64,000 bases of DNA from Eretmocerus hayati (taxonomy: Eukaryota; Arthropoda; Insecta; Hymenoptera; Aphelinidae): the NCBI GenBank assembly GCA_029851415.1, contig CM056744.1:8439268-8503267 (forward strand). The letters are read 5' to 3'. Shown piece after piece: positions 1-12,180 of the stretch. Below the pieces are notes generated by a model. That model searched no databases. It was not told where the DNA came from and saw only the letters and a list, made by a program, of their open reading frames with translations. The translations under genes were made by a program, and so were the position numbers. Position 1 is the stretch's first letter. Every line of letters starts with the position of its first letter.

Positions 1-118
1 CAGAGGTCCATTTCTGTGATTATACTTCTGCTGGTCGCAAAAAATTGTCCGTTATTGAGAGGTGTCCGCTAATAGGAGGTATCCGTCAAGGGAGATTCCG
101 CTAAATACGAGAAAAACA
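1..118. repeat. Degenerate short tandem repeat rich in TCCGCTAA
   Basis: Between about 45 and 115 the motif TCCG recurs every 18 to 25 bases (TGTCCGTTATTG, TGTCCGCTAATAGG, TATCCGTCAAGG, ATTCCGCTAAAT). No ORF or gene signal is visible. This is probably the edge of a larger repeat cut by the window end. Confidence 0.4.
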
Positions 119-383
119 CCAAAGTTGGGGAGGATTTAGTTCAAGTGTTAATGAACACCTGTGCAAAATTTCAGAATGATTGACCGTTCTGTTTCGGAGT
201 AGTAGCCATCAAAAACCCGCCACTTTTAACATTGCGTTTATATGGGAATCGACGATCCCGCATGAGCGCCGTGCTAAAAGTGACGAATTCTGATGACTAC
301 CACTCCGAAACAAAACGGTCAATCGTTTTGAAACTTTGCACAGTTGTTCATTAACACTTGAACTAAATCCTCGCCAACTTTGG
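119..383. repeat. Fold-back (hairpin) element with arms of about 110 bp
   Basis: The left arm starts CCAAAGTTGGGGAGGATTTA and the right arm ends as its near-exact reverse complement at 383. The arms share the motifs GTTCAAGTGTTAATGAACA and GATTGACCGTT and enclose a spacer of roughly 50 bp. Short ORFs on both strands here are by-products of the palindrome. It has the form of a non-autonomous inverted-repeat element (MITE-like). No transposase is present and the family is not identified. Confidence 0.8.
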
Positions 384-798
384 AGACATTCTGGTATATT
401 TTGCATTTTAGTGTACAACTACCTTAACACTAGCATTTGCTCTGTAAAATGCTTGCAGATGTCATGACAGTGTCATGTCATGCAGTGCACTTCTATGGAT
501 TTGGCAGAAACGGCAGAAAAAATTAGCTCTGAAACTCTCGTGGAGCTCAAACAATGAATGTAACCCCAAATATGCACAACTGATGTATACGATACGAACT
601 GTAGAAGCTCAAGAGACGCCGCATCAAACTCTAAATACTCCAGAAACGCGGTTCGGCTATTAGTTGTTCCTCTATACTTCGCTGGTGATATTGGGAAAGA
701 GAAAGTAGTGGGGATGTGTCCAGGTAGCCCGGTATAAATGACTCTCGCGCTCATCTGTATCATTTCCAGAACGTGTTCCGTTAATTTTTCTGAGGCAT

Positions 799-837
799 CG
801 GGAGATTTTCCCGAAATATCGGGAGATTTTCCCGATT
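799..837. repeat. Two-copy tandem repeat, each copy self-complementary
   Basis: The unit CGGGAGATTTTCCCGA appears twice in succession. Each copy is itself an inverted repeat (CGGGA and TCCCG), so the pair can form two small hairpins. No function is assigned. Confidence 0.5.
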
Positions 838-1174
838 GTGGGAATCGAAATATTCCGTAAACTACTTCCGAAAAGATCCGCAAGAGGTTCTGGAAGTATT
901 CAAGTTCAAATCTGGAAAAAATCCAGATATGATCACGAGTTTTTCCTAACACAATTTTTCCTGATCGCGATCAGCACTTTCTCCAGTACATTCTGGAGAA
1001 TATCCCGAGGCAATGAGGAATAACTCCTGATGGAGTGCGTATTGTGCACCCGAATCTCAAGGTTTCTGGAAAAATTCCAGAATCCTTTTTCTCAGTGTAT
1101 GAGATGATACATGTCGAAGTTGGTGAGGATAATTCGAGTGAAGCACTAGAAGCTTTGGGTAATCTTGAGTTACG

Positions 1175-1198
1175 TTTTTTTTTTTTTTTTTTTTTTTT
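1175..1198. repeat. Poly-T tract
   Basis: An uninterrupted run of 24 T. On the minus strand it reads as poly-A and could be the tail of a degraded retroposed sequence, but no SINE or processed gene body is recognisable beside it. Confidence 0.85.
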
Positions 1199-2801
1199 GA
1201 CGACGGACCTCACATGCAATCCAATGAAACTGCAAGTGACTAAACATATATGTATGAAGTAGCAAAGCCCTATTTTACAGATGGAGAGTCGTACCTCTTA
1301 AAATACTGTCAAAAGGTTCGCGGTAGTTTCAAAGCCTTTGAATTTAACCGTAACTCGCTTTCTAATTGACAGAATGAAACGTACGGAATTATATAACCTA
1401 CAATCCTCTGTAATATATCCGTCACTCAAAAGAGTTTCTTTTTACTTTGATAATATGTACAGAAATAAAATTTTCAGAATCCTATAAATTGGTCAAAACG
1501 ATGTTTGCAATGCGTTTGAGAAAAGGAACAAAAAAAAAGATATTAAACTTATACATCGCAAAAGTCGCGATTTATCTCCCATTTGAGTCTACACTTCAAC
1601 TTTTTCCTCTCTCTGTCTCTAGTGGCGGGAAGTTTGAATCCTAACCGAGTCCTCGGAAAAGAAAAAAAAAAATTGGAAGTTCAGATGGTCTTGCACCGAA
1701 AAACTTTTGCGGCTGAAAATAAAAGTTTGAAAACATGGAAAAGAGGTGAAGGTAAGGGGTGGAAGGGGAGCTGATTAAAAAAGCGCAAAAATGAATGGGG
1801 ATGCATATTTCAGAGGGCGATCCACTTTACAGTCTAGTGTCGCAAAGAAATCAGGGAAGGAAAAAAAAAAGAAGGATAGAAAGAGAGAAAACTGTCTGAG
1901 AAGTCGAGATTCGAGAGGTATGACTAATGAGCCGTTTAAGAGATTTACCCAGTTTATTTTTGATGCAAGGAATATCTCATTATATCTTGGAAATATATAT
2001 ATATATATGTTTAAAATTGGATTGCACGACCGCGGATAAATTTAACGAAATCCCTGATTGCATTCGTAGCTTGATCTGATGAGAGTCTTGAATTAATATT
2101 TTACGAATAAGGAGGTATAGGAAAGCTTTTACTTTATTCCACTTTGAATTTAATAGCATAGTAAATAGTACTGGAGAAGTTGGGATGAGGAGGTTAAGGT
2201 TTGCTCGGTCAACCGAATGAATTGTTGGCTTTAAATTTGCGAACGGAAAGTGCAAAATTTTACACAGAGCCGTAATAGATTCTTGACTATAGAGAACGAA
2301 TATTAAAACCGTAAATTTGAAGCGCCACGAGGTTAGAGTGTATTTTCTTCTATTTTCAAAGGCGTAAGGATCGGAGAACAGCTGTGAATTTCGTTCAACA
2401 TTATGAGATTTTCTTACTGTATGAATTGGGGCTGAATTATTTTGTCTTGACCGACGCTTGACTCTATCAATCTTCGTTGTATTTGCAAATTTGAGTCAAA
2501 CCCCCTTTCGACTAGTTCCTCAATTTTTGAGGAATTTTTTACTACATGTTTGGAAAATTTCATGATTCGTGTGAATAAATTTCAACTGATTTTAAAGTTG
2601 GGAAATAATTTATTCCTTAGGGAAAAAACGTTTGAAACCCTCAACTAAAACATTTAACCATCAGAGATAGTATCAAAAAATGAATATCTGTATAATATTT
2701 GTCACACGTGAGACAATTTCATTTTCATTATACAATATAATCATGCAAAGCTAGTCTACAATAAAATCGCGAACAAAGAGCAAACGCTTGGAGGCAAAGA
2801 A

Positions 2802-2803
<2 letters not shown>

Positions 2804-2840
<37 letters not shown>
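2804..2840. repeat. (TC)n microsatellite
   Basis: About 18 uninterrupted TC dinucleotides. This is a simple sequence repeat, probably length-polymorphic. Confidence 0.95.
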
Positions 2841-2844
<4 letters not shown>

Positions 2845-5800
2845 CTTCTTGCTAAAAAAATTTTTCCACCCCAACGAGAATGATAAAATTATAATTCATA
2901 CAAAACCCACTCGACCCAAGGGAGAGAGAATCCGACTAGAGCAAAAATTAGGAAAAAAGCAGAAAGAAGGGCAATATGAATTTCTTCTCTTCCTTTTCAC
3001 AGACATTTCATATAGAATATATATATATATATATAGAGTGAAAGATGTCTGCCAGAGAGGGAGAGTAGGTATCATCAGTAGTGTTACACGGATATACAAT
3101 GAAAATTCGCGTCGCTTAAAAGCTGTACGTTTCTATAGACAATGTAACCGCTTAGCCGCTTATTAAAGTGCATATCTGCTAGATGTGAAGCCTTAAAATT
3201 TGCATGAATGATCATCTCCCCATTGAAGTAAGGTGGTAATTAAGAAGGACAAACTGTTTCATCAGGAAATTATACTACGCTGGAATTATTTTCGAGGAAA
3301 TTGACTAATTTTTGGTATTTCATTCATATTCTATTGTAATATTTTGATTATATTTCCATTCTCACGTTCCGATATTACATGTTATCCGCTCGTTATCCGA
3401 GTCTCGTTTCGAAATTCGTTGTTATTTATGTATATCCTGATTTAAATTTGAAATTGATTTATTTTTCGTACCATTTTTCTGCTTTAAAATATCAACTTTC
3501 CTCGACTCTCAATCGATTGAATTTCTGTTCTATTTTATTCAATTGTATCTCACATTTTATTCCCTCCAAGAATCTTTCAATTTTCTTCTATTATTTCCTC
3601 TTGTATTGCATTTTATAACCTCTAATCCATAGATCCTCGCATAGATCAGGATAGATACTATAATAATTCCTGAAGATTATGTTACGATTGTGCTGGAAAA
3701 ATTCAATCCATTTCCATTTTGAATTTTTGCTAATATCAGATGGAGAAACCCACGAAAATGTCCGTGCGACAGTTACTTCCCATGGCATATTTTTTCATTC
3801 TTCTTTGGTACAATTTCGAAATAATTAATTTAAACCCGGGAACCGCTCTCCGGCTTGCGATATTTTTTTCAGAAAATCAGCGAGTGTATCGAAGAAATCA
3901 GGCAAAAAAGAGTAACAATATCAGAAGGACGTATTTGTGAGTTATTGATCATCTCTATTATCAATTTTTACAAAATGTTTTTCTTATTATTATTATATAA
4001 CGCTTTATTCAATTTCTGCTGAGATTATTTAGCAATTGATCACATATTACAAAACGTTAGTCGGAGATTGTCATATGAGAATACAAGACCATCTAAAAGT
4101 TCATCAATTACAACCAATATCTCATATTTCCAAGTAAAATTCGTAGAAGCCTCTCAATATTGTAAGTGTCACTCCAGTAAAACCAAAAATATGTAACACC
4201 AAATTCTCTCCCCTCATTCTACAAAATTTTCCAAGCCACCGATCTGAATGAAAAAAACCAGATGCATGGTAACCCATACCTTCGATCATGTATTACTAAA
4301 AAAATATAAGCAAAGTCCTTGAGGCACATGCTGCATAAGTCTTTGAAACCGAAACCGATCAAATCGCCAGCTGTTGCTTTACCAAAAACCACCATATACC
4401 ATCCTATATCGACCATTTCGCCAAACATCGCCACATGTATGCTCTCCTCTATATCTTTTTCTACTCTCTTTTGTTTCTTATTATTTCTGCATCAGAAGAA
4501 CAAGAAGAAGAAGAAGAATAAGAAGAATAAGAGCTTCAGGGGAAATACGAAGCAAACGCGTGCCAAGATCCAGCATCAGTCGAATTATAAGTGGCGCGTG
4601 CCGAGGCCCAAAAAGCCTGATGTGTGTGACACCTGGCCCCATACCATACATATACATATACATATATATGTATATATTCGGACTGATGCTGTTGCTACTA
4701 CTTCTTTGATGCTGCTTTGAAAAAGATAAAGTGTAAGAAGGTACATGTATATCGAGTGTGCGATTCGATATATTTTTTTTCTTCTTTGTCCAGCGGTGAT
4801 CAAGGATTTTTTTTTTTTTTTCATTTTTAGAGCTAGCGCAGGTGTGGAATTGAGTGTATAGAAAAGAGGAGACGAGGATATATTTGATGGTTATTGTGTA
4901 CCTTTGGTGAGTGGATATACTAGGATTTTCTGTATTTTATAGGCTGAAGAGAGAGATAATCATTCTACGAGAGTGTATAGAATTCGGAGTTTTGGTCAGA
5001 TATAAGCAGGAGGATTTTTTAGGTTATGTTGTGTGGTTAGAAGGTTTTTCACAGTATTCAAACACTTGGGGATCAATTTAGTTTGGTGGAATAAGTTTGA
5101 GGTTTGATTTTTTTAGAGACAATTTGTCTTGATAGATAAACTGGATTATAATGTTGACTATTTTGGTTCATCTCTGTGTATTTTTTTGAGTTAACTTTTT
5201 TCGAAACAAGATTAAAGTAATGCTATTGAATAGGAAGAATTTTGCTTCTTCTCCAATAAATATTTCATTGTCATTTTTGGACGATATGAGGCACGAAGAA
5301 TATGAAATTATCGATTCAAACCTCTTAGCTTTCGGATCACGAAGTCCAAAAGGTTGGATGAATAATGAACGGTTATATACAAAATGCATTAGGATGCTGA
5401 TAAAACATGAATTCAATGCACTCAAATCTGCAAATTGATTGATTAAATTTTCAGTTTTGTAATGCTGATTCTCGCGAATACTGTGATATGTGTAATCTTT
5501 ATGGCCCTTGGATTGCTCGAGTCGAGTTAAACCTTCAATGAAAAAAGATTTTGAAATCTGCACCGTATTTTCTCGAACAATTGTACTCATGATTCGGTTG
5601 TTAATTTTCATTCGGGACATTTATCTTTGATGATCTTGGACAACCATATGAAAGTATATGGAACATTCAAGTTTATTTTTCTACTTTCTTCTATGCTTCT
5701 GTCAACAACTGATTTCCTAACACACATCAAAAGTATAGAAATATTCTGTCTGTAATATTAAACTCATAAATGGCTTATGCGTCTATTAATAACAGAAAAA

Positions 5801-7240
5801 CATGATATTCAATGTATGGGAGAAGGCGAGAAAAAGTGTGAAAATAGGTCTTCGGTGTGATGAGCGGTTCATTACAGAATGATCCGATCTTACATAAACA
5901 TACAAATGTTAAATTAACAAAGAAATTATTCATTCGCAGATATCATCAGCAATGATTTTAAACGTATAGCCACAAGCTCTAAGTACACAAATCTGAATAA
6001 TTGAAGCATTCTAATCTCCAACGATTCCATGTAGTCCATTGTACTCATCGGAGTATCACGATCATGGATTGAATTATTATCGAAAGATATATGAAGGTGG
6101 GTACACTGTGTAAACGCTGTTCCAAATTTAGTAATTTATACGACTTATATATTGTATTTACTTAATCAATTTTGCTTATAAAACAGATTGATTCCACTCC
6201 CATTACACACACGATTCCATTAAAACAATCATTCATTACTCGGAAAATATATATGTAATTTTGGTAAAATCAAACCAGCTCCATATTTTAATTAAGAATC
6301 GACAAATACCAAGAATCAATTATTAAATCAAATAACATCGCTATACAGATATTCAAAAATTCAGTCGATCCAATACCTGAATTTCCCCAGCAACTTCCGA
6401 TTGGTAATAAACTGATGAAATTGATTCCATTTCGTGGAACGGTTTTACAGTTCATGTATACGTGATCGGTTCGAAATGCGCGTGTAAGAATTCGAAAGTA
6501 AAGAGGAAAGAACAGTGTGTAAAAAATTGTGTCATCTCATCATTCTTCAAGCATGGGAAAGAGAACATTTCCTTTATACCAAAGTCGACAGTTATAAATG
6601 CAATTTGCTACCCAATTATGACCGATCGATTGAAGATTGGTAGTACCTATTTAAATTCACACAAATTCAGACCGATTATCCTTATAATTCAGACGTGTAA
6701 ACTTGATCATGAGGTGAAACCGAGTGCCCATAACCACGAAAGGCTTCGCATTCTTACTTGGATACGAGTATGCGAGGAATTTTACAGTACTTTGGGGTAT
6801 ACGTATGTATTTTACTGGTACTCAAGTGTTTTTATGTTATTTCAAGGACGAATCTAATGGCTTAATCTTCAGTTTGGAAACATTTTATGGAAATGGGGCT
6901 TATTGTTTTTTGATGTTGAGTTGGATTTATCTATATAATAATGGGTACCAGTTGATTTGAAACGAATCAGATTTAATTTTATGGGTCGATTCTTATCCTT
7001 GAGGAAGATACATGCTTAATTATAGAAAACGCAATGACTGAACTTTCTACCGAAATACAATTGTTTCATAGTGTATCATTGTTGAAAAGGGTTATGTGAG
7101 GGTGTTTTTCTAAAATAAGAAACGTCGCTTGATAACAGGTGGAATAATAAAAAAATACCAGCAAAAAGCCCGCCAAATTCAAATTAAAATTCAAATCAAC
7201 CTTAACCTAAGATTAATATTGTATAAAATTTATTCTTCAC

Positions 7241-7500
7241 CTGAGTTGCTTGATCTCATTCTTCAGCACAACCATCTCTGTATTTTTATCAATACTCTGT
7301 TTCAAGCTCTCTTCTAATTTATTATAATCTTCCTGACGATGTTGCAACAAAGCCTCAACCTGTTCCTGAAGAAGTTTCACAGTCGATGTCAAACTTTCTT
7401 CACCTTCATCAATACCATTATTCTCAGCTTCAACAACACATAAAAATGTCACAGACACAATAAACCCAACGATCAGTACAAAATTTTTATAAAGCCACAT
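7241..7500 (-). CDS. Probable first coding exon: signal peptide plus coiled coil
   Basis: The likely start is the ATG at 7498-7500; the open frame runs further up but without an ATG. The exon encodes 86 residues plus a split codon. A hydrophobic signal sequence (MWLYKNFVLIVGFIVSVTF) ends near a VEA cleavage site. An acidic linker follows, then about 50 residues with heptad-spaced Leu/Val (VKLLQEQVEALLQHRQEDY) ending in EIKQLR, typical of a parallel coiled coil. A good donor (CAG/GTGAAG) follows in phase 2. Coding bias and the clean donor argue for a real 5-prime exon of a secreted oligomeric protein. The protein family is not recognised, and later exons, to the left of this one, were not found. 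It could also be a stand-alone remnant. Confidence 0.5.
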
Positions 7501-8450
7501 TTTCACGGTCACAATTTGCGCAACGCGCAAACAATTTTCAAAAAAGCTCGTTCTCCGTCGTTTATAGTGTAAATTCTCTCGCGCTCACTATTACTTGTTC
7601 ACTGTCTCGTGGTAGATCCGTCAGTGAATGAGAGACGCTCAAAACCGAAACCTGCATGCAATGCTGCTGCTGCACGCGCCGTGTGGCGTTGCTTTTGGTT
7701 GGATATATATATATAACAACAGTTGAGGACTCTGGGGGTGGTTGAAAATGTTGGTGGGGGAAGAGACCGGGGCTCTTTATATATGCGGCGCGCGCGCCAG
7801 CTGCCATATCGCCATCTTTCTCTTATTCTCCCTTATTTGCCCCCTGAGACTATATAACTGAGAAACCGGCAGGTGTTCCTTACGCGCGTGTATCGCAGAA
7901 GGTGAATAAATGTATATATATATATATTCGTACACATTTGTATAAGTGTGTGTATGGGGGTAATAAGGGACGTATAGTGGGCCGAGTCATCATATGTGCA
8001 GCCGGCCGTCTGTCGCTTTGCGTGGTTCAGTGGTTCATATGTGTTATATAGTCTGGAGAGAAGCAAGTTCGGTTCATCATCATATAACGATAACATCGGC
8101 ACTTGGTGAAGCATGTTTCAGGAGAATGCGGGTTTGAGATTCGGGATAAAATTGAGATGAGAGATTGAGAGAAGTTGAAGCTTGTTATGTGCTGATGGTG
8201 ACTCGTGCAATTCATTAAGAAGCGAGAAAAAAAAATACAATTCTCTTTTTGGGATTGCAGAAATTTTTCATTCATTATTATATTCTTATATAGATAGACC
8301 GCAGTGAAAATTTCTATCACATTCCATTTTGGAGTTAGCCAAATTTCGGTGATCACAAGAAAGGAAATTTTAGTCTTAGTATGTACGCCTCCCCAACGAT
8401 CTGACCGAGGATCTGACCGATACAGTTAGTATACAGTTCAGATCGGTTGG
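7501..8450. other. Upstream region of the coiled-coil exon; no other gene seen
   Basis: This is the 5-prime flank of the minus-strand exon. It contains a GCGCGCGC run near 7790 and an AT run near 7700 (TATATATATA), which could be a TATA-type element 200 bp from the ATG, though its position is not diagnostic. The rest shows no coding exon. Confidence 0.35.
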
Positions 8451-8956
8451 CCCGATCGGGAAGCTGATCGAGATCATTGATTCGAACATCAAACCTTGAT
8501 CCGCCTTGATCAACTCCTTTGAGCGCTTCTTGATCAAGATTGTAATGTCACCTTGATCAAGCGCGGATCAACCCTTGATCATTGTCAATACTTTGGTCAA
8601 TTAAACCTAACCTGTACACTCGTTCGCGCTTGCTTTCGAATGAGAATTCGAGACAATATATTGAGACCCAATCACATTATCAAAATGAAATTATTGCAAA
8701 AAAGTCCACATTTGTCCTTAACTACCTGAAATAAGAATAAAAAAAAGTGCATTGCAAATTCTTTTAGTGGTTCAATATGAACGCACTCTATTATGTCTCA
8801 ACGACTGGTACGCGAAACGAGAGGTGCTTGATGATGCACAAATTTTGTGATTTTGATTAAGGCTTGATCAAGGCGGCATTACATGCCTCAATTTAAAGGA
8901 TCGAGCTCCTTGATTAAGGCTGGATCATAGCTTGACTTTAACTTTTCTGATCGGGG
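8451..8956. repeat. MITE-like element with terminal inverted repeats of about 125 bp
   Basis: The left end starts CCCGATCGGGAA and the right end finishes with the complementary TTTTCTGATCGGGG. Inner parts of the arms also pair (GTAATGTCACCTTGATCAAGC on the left against the complement of GCTTGATCAAGGCGGCATTAC on the right). The arms are rich in TTGATC. The centre has no ORF. This is a diverged copy of a non-autonomous inverted-repeat element, family unknown. Confidence 0.65.
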
Positions 8957-9114
8957 AGAGTGTAAGCCAAGAGTGATTGAGATACAAGACCTGATTCTGG
9001 AGGGAGTCAGTCAAGATACAGCCTTCAATTCACTTCAATTTGAGATTCCAAGGATGTTCCGTACGTTGGGCTATTTAATATACAGATCTGCCTAACCTCG
9101 ATGCTTAAAGCATT

Positions 9115-9131
9115 GGGGGGGGGGGGGGGGG
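9115..9131. repeat. Run of 17 G
   Basis: An uninterrupted G17 tract within low-complexity DNA. Similar dG:dC runs occur at 10201, 29205, 30121 and 50297. Confidence 0.95.
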
Positions 9132-9227
9132 AGGGACGTGTAGTTTTCTGGAAAATACATACCCTACTAATCACGAGGTATACGAAGGCATCTCGAAGTA
9201 TTTGTAGTTCAAGCGCTACGTTGCTAG

Positions 9228-9786
9228 GACAACGGGTCCCCCCGGAACGTACCTCAGAAAACCTTCTACCGTATAGACAAGCCGTTCTGGTAACGTAAGA
9301 ATGTTCTAAGACAACTACGTTACTCACAGGTTGCCTCATGACCACCGGAATCAAAACCGGAATATTTCGTACGAGAATGCATACAACAATAGTTTATCGA
9401 AAAATTATTTTCTATCATTTTTTCTTCCTTGGTCTCTCGTACAATCAATCTATAGTTTCATCGTTCCCTGTACACCTAGTGAACAAACCTATGTTTGAGT
9501 CCATAACCTACGAGATTATGCCAATGGATGGCGAGTGGACGAATCAAAAAAATTCAATCTATTGATTCATCTAACGAGAAAGTTCTATATTCTTGATTGC
9601 GCGAGCAACTAACACGAAACCATTTACTAAATCACGGGAATATTCCGATGAGCATGAGACAACCTGAGAGGAACGTACTTGACTGCGCACAATTCACAAT
9701 AGCGCCTTACAGTGTGCGGTCTATTCGCGATAGGTTTCCTGGTTCCCATCAGAACCCTATCAGGTACGTTCCGGGAACGCATCCAT
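9228..9786. repeat. Diverged fold-back repeat
   Basis: The left arm (about 9228-9370) and the right arm (about 9640-9786) are inverted copies. Shared anchors are CCGGAACGTACCT near 9242 with its complement at 9760-9772, and CAGGTTGCCTCATG near 9328 with its complement CATGAGACAACCTG near 9655. Identity is moderate with indels. The spacer of about 270 bp has no coding sequence. It may be related to the GGAACGT-rich repeat at 10.25 and 14.2 kb. Confidence 0.5.
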
Positions 9787-10737
9787 AAACTTGGGTAGCT
9801 ATCAAGTGGCCTTAAATCCGATCCGTAACATCAATAAAATCTGTTGATTACAACCATCATGGCCGCTTTCCTAAGAACGAAATTATGCTGTAGAATGAGA
9901 CTTGGATAGAAGAACCGTGGACGCCATCGTTGGTGACCAACTATGCACTATCAATAGGATAAAGCTAGAAAAGTTTCTACGCATGGGGCGTCAAGCTGTC
10001 GTCAATTAGTGATTTATTCAATAAACCTTCACATTCGAGATTACTCAGGAATGCTTCTATACTTGGGGAATCTTGATGAGGATGGAATTGGCGAATTGAT
10101 GACCTCCGAGATCCTACGGGCATTGCATGAATGATAACACGCTCAGAGCCCCTTCTCCCAGTCTTCTTTATCCACAACATGTCAAGTTTGGCTACCTCCT
10201 CCCCCCCCCCCCGCCCCCCACTCCTACTCCACACGGCGTTGCGCCCGAGTAGATGGCCCTTAGCATGGAGATCCAAGGTATAGTACAAGGCATGCTTCCG
10301 GATCCAGAGATCTTTGCTCACATTCTGATAGCACGACCTGTTCCACGGATGTGGAGGCCACGTTTCGGGCATGTTTCGAGAACTGCAAAAATGTCAACTT
10401 TTGTTGCAGTGGGAATATGTCCGGAACACGCCTGGAACAGTGTCAGAAATGTGACGGGCACAAGTCATGAATGTTCCCGAGTTGAAAGACAATCTTTGAC
10501 GGTTCTCAAGTTGACTATGTGATCAGAGTAGCGCGAATACTAATATGGACAAATACTGAACGAATCGATCATAATTTGATGTCAAATCCATAGCTCAGAG
10601 TGGAAGAATAGCTAAGAACATATCAAAACTTGTACGGTATCCAAACTCTGAACTAGATTTTGACATTCCTAATATGCTAGCACCTGAACTATGGGCCTTA
10701 GCCCACCGTGCCACTAAGGCTGCCGCGATACGAGACG

Positions 10738-10885
10738 ACACGACAATTTACAATTATCGATGTCGATGTCGTGATTCCAGCATGATATCGTTATCGATAT
10801 CGATGTCGTGGAATGTCGCCGCTCTATTTTCGTTGTCGTCTCGATGTCGAACGATAATGTCGTCGACTTATCGATATCGTCTTCA
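10738..10885. repeat. TATCGATA/GTCGAT-rich tract, copy 1
   Basis: Dense, imperfect repetition of ATCGATGTCG and TATCGATATCGATGTCGT. The palindromic TATCGATA core resembles sites bound by insect DREF/BEAF-type factors, but the regular repetition suggests a simple-sequence expansion. A second tract lies at 12030-12180. Confidence 0.6.
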
Positions 10886-12029
10886 ATTTTTCTATTTTTT
10901 AGGCAAATGCGACACTTAGTGAGGGTGAACTAAATTGGACGTAGAAGCATGTATTGGAACATTACATTATTCAAAGATGATGCTGTCAAGAAATTTGATC
11001 AGATATACGAAATGAAGTACTATGCATCATGTTCAGTGGATAAATCCAACCAAAATTACCTTATAGGGGCGCAAAATGGAGCTTACTCCTCAGGTTTAGA
11101 TCCTCTTTACGTTGGCTGTGAATCGAATGTATCAGATAATTAGAAAGCCTAAAATGATTGGTCCTTGGAATCTTCAAGGACACCAGAATTCTAGGATGGT
11201 GGAAGATACATGTATTTTCCACCATCCACCATGTTGTATATGTAGGACGTCTGATACTTGCAAGTATGGCACGAGATATATCAGCTATAACGCTGTGTTC
11301 TGTGCTACTAGAGTAACTACTTTTCCTTGCTGAAGCGGTAAGTACACCCGAACGAAGCTTCTCGAGTTATCAATCATTACGGGCGATGTTATGTTCTCAA
11401 TCATGCGCTGAGAAAAAAATTTTGGTCTTACGACCATGCGGTTTGCCGTGTTACCAAAATAGTATTTTGCTAGCAGGAGAATGCCGATTTTGTCATCGCA
11501 TCAAGCCATCAGAACGGTTTGGCAATCTGGTATCATTGCCAAAATGAATGAATGTATAGGTAGGCCATAAATATGAACCGTATTTTTCGAATGCTCCGAT
11601 ACTTGACAGAATCACAAGCACATTACGACTACATCGCCACAAATCCCATCCAATTTTTTGCACAGAAAGATACCAGTGATGGGATCGCTATGATCCAACG
11701 TTTTTTAGAGATTATCCATACAGATTGCTGTGATAACGGAACATTTTGCCATGGTGACAATCCCGTATTGGTCTGACGGCAATACTACGTGATAATACAG
11801 TCGCATTGTTTGGACGGCGATATTTCATCGTTAATAAGTGTTAATAGTTCTTACAGGGACTGAATGCGTGAATTTAAGGATTGGACTGCTTTGCATATCA
11901 ATTCTCCACTTGGTACTTCTTCAACGATTTTGTTCAATATCCTTCAATTCATATATTGATGATATCAAAACGTACTCTATTCATTCCTTGGAGACTTGGG
12001 ATACCTCTACTCACAAATGGGAAAATGGC

Positions 12030-12180
12030 CATCGATAGTGATAATATCGCGATATCTCGCGATAAATTGTCGAACGATAACTTTTATCGTCTAGTTGATG
12101 TCGATATCGAGCTCACGATAATTTGGTTATGTCGATATCGATGTCGTTATCGAAAATATCTTGATCGCGAGACAACATTG
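12030..12180. repeat. TATCGATA/GTCGAT-rich tract, copy 2
   Basis: This has the same motif vocabulary as 10738-10885 (TATCGCGATATCTCGCGATA, GTCGATATCGATGTCGTTA). Both tracts lie inside the region bounded by the long inverted repeats. Confidence 0.6.

Larger units (their letters stand above)
384..7240. other. Long stretch without a recognisable gene
   Basis: I see no exon with a recognisable domain on either strand. Contents include a doubled unit CGGGAGATTTTCCCGA at about 799-837, a run of 24 T at 1175-1198, a (TC)n microsatellite at 2804-2840, and several (AT)n tracts near 1996, 3017 and 4650. Downstream exons of the minus-strand exon at 7241-7500 could lie here. None was found by motif or splice phase. 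Confidence 0.5.

Noticed and set aside
5168..5620. 150-codon minus-strand frame as the continuation of the coiled-coil exon
   Set aside because: No acceptor in the required phase, no coiled-coil or secreted-domain character, and the opposite strand has an overlapping frame of similar quality.
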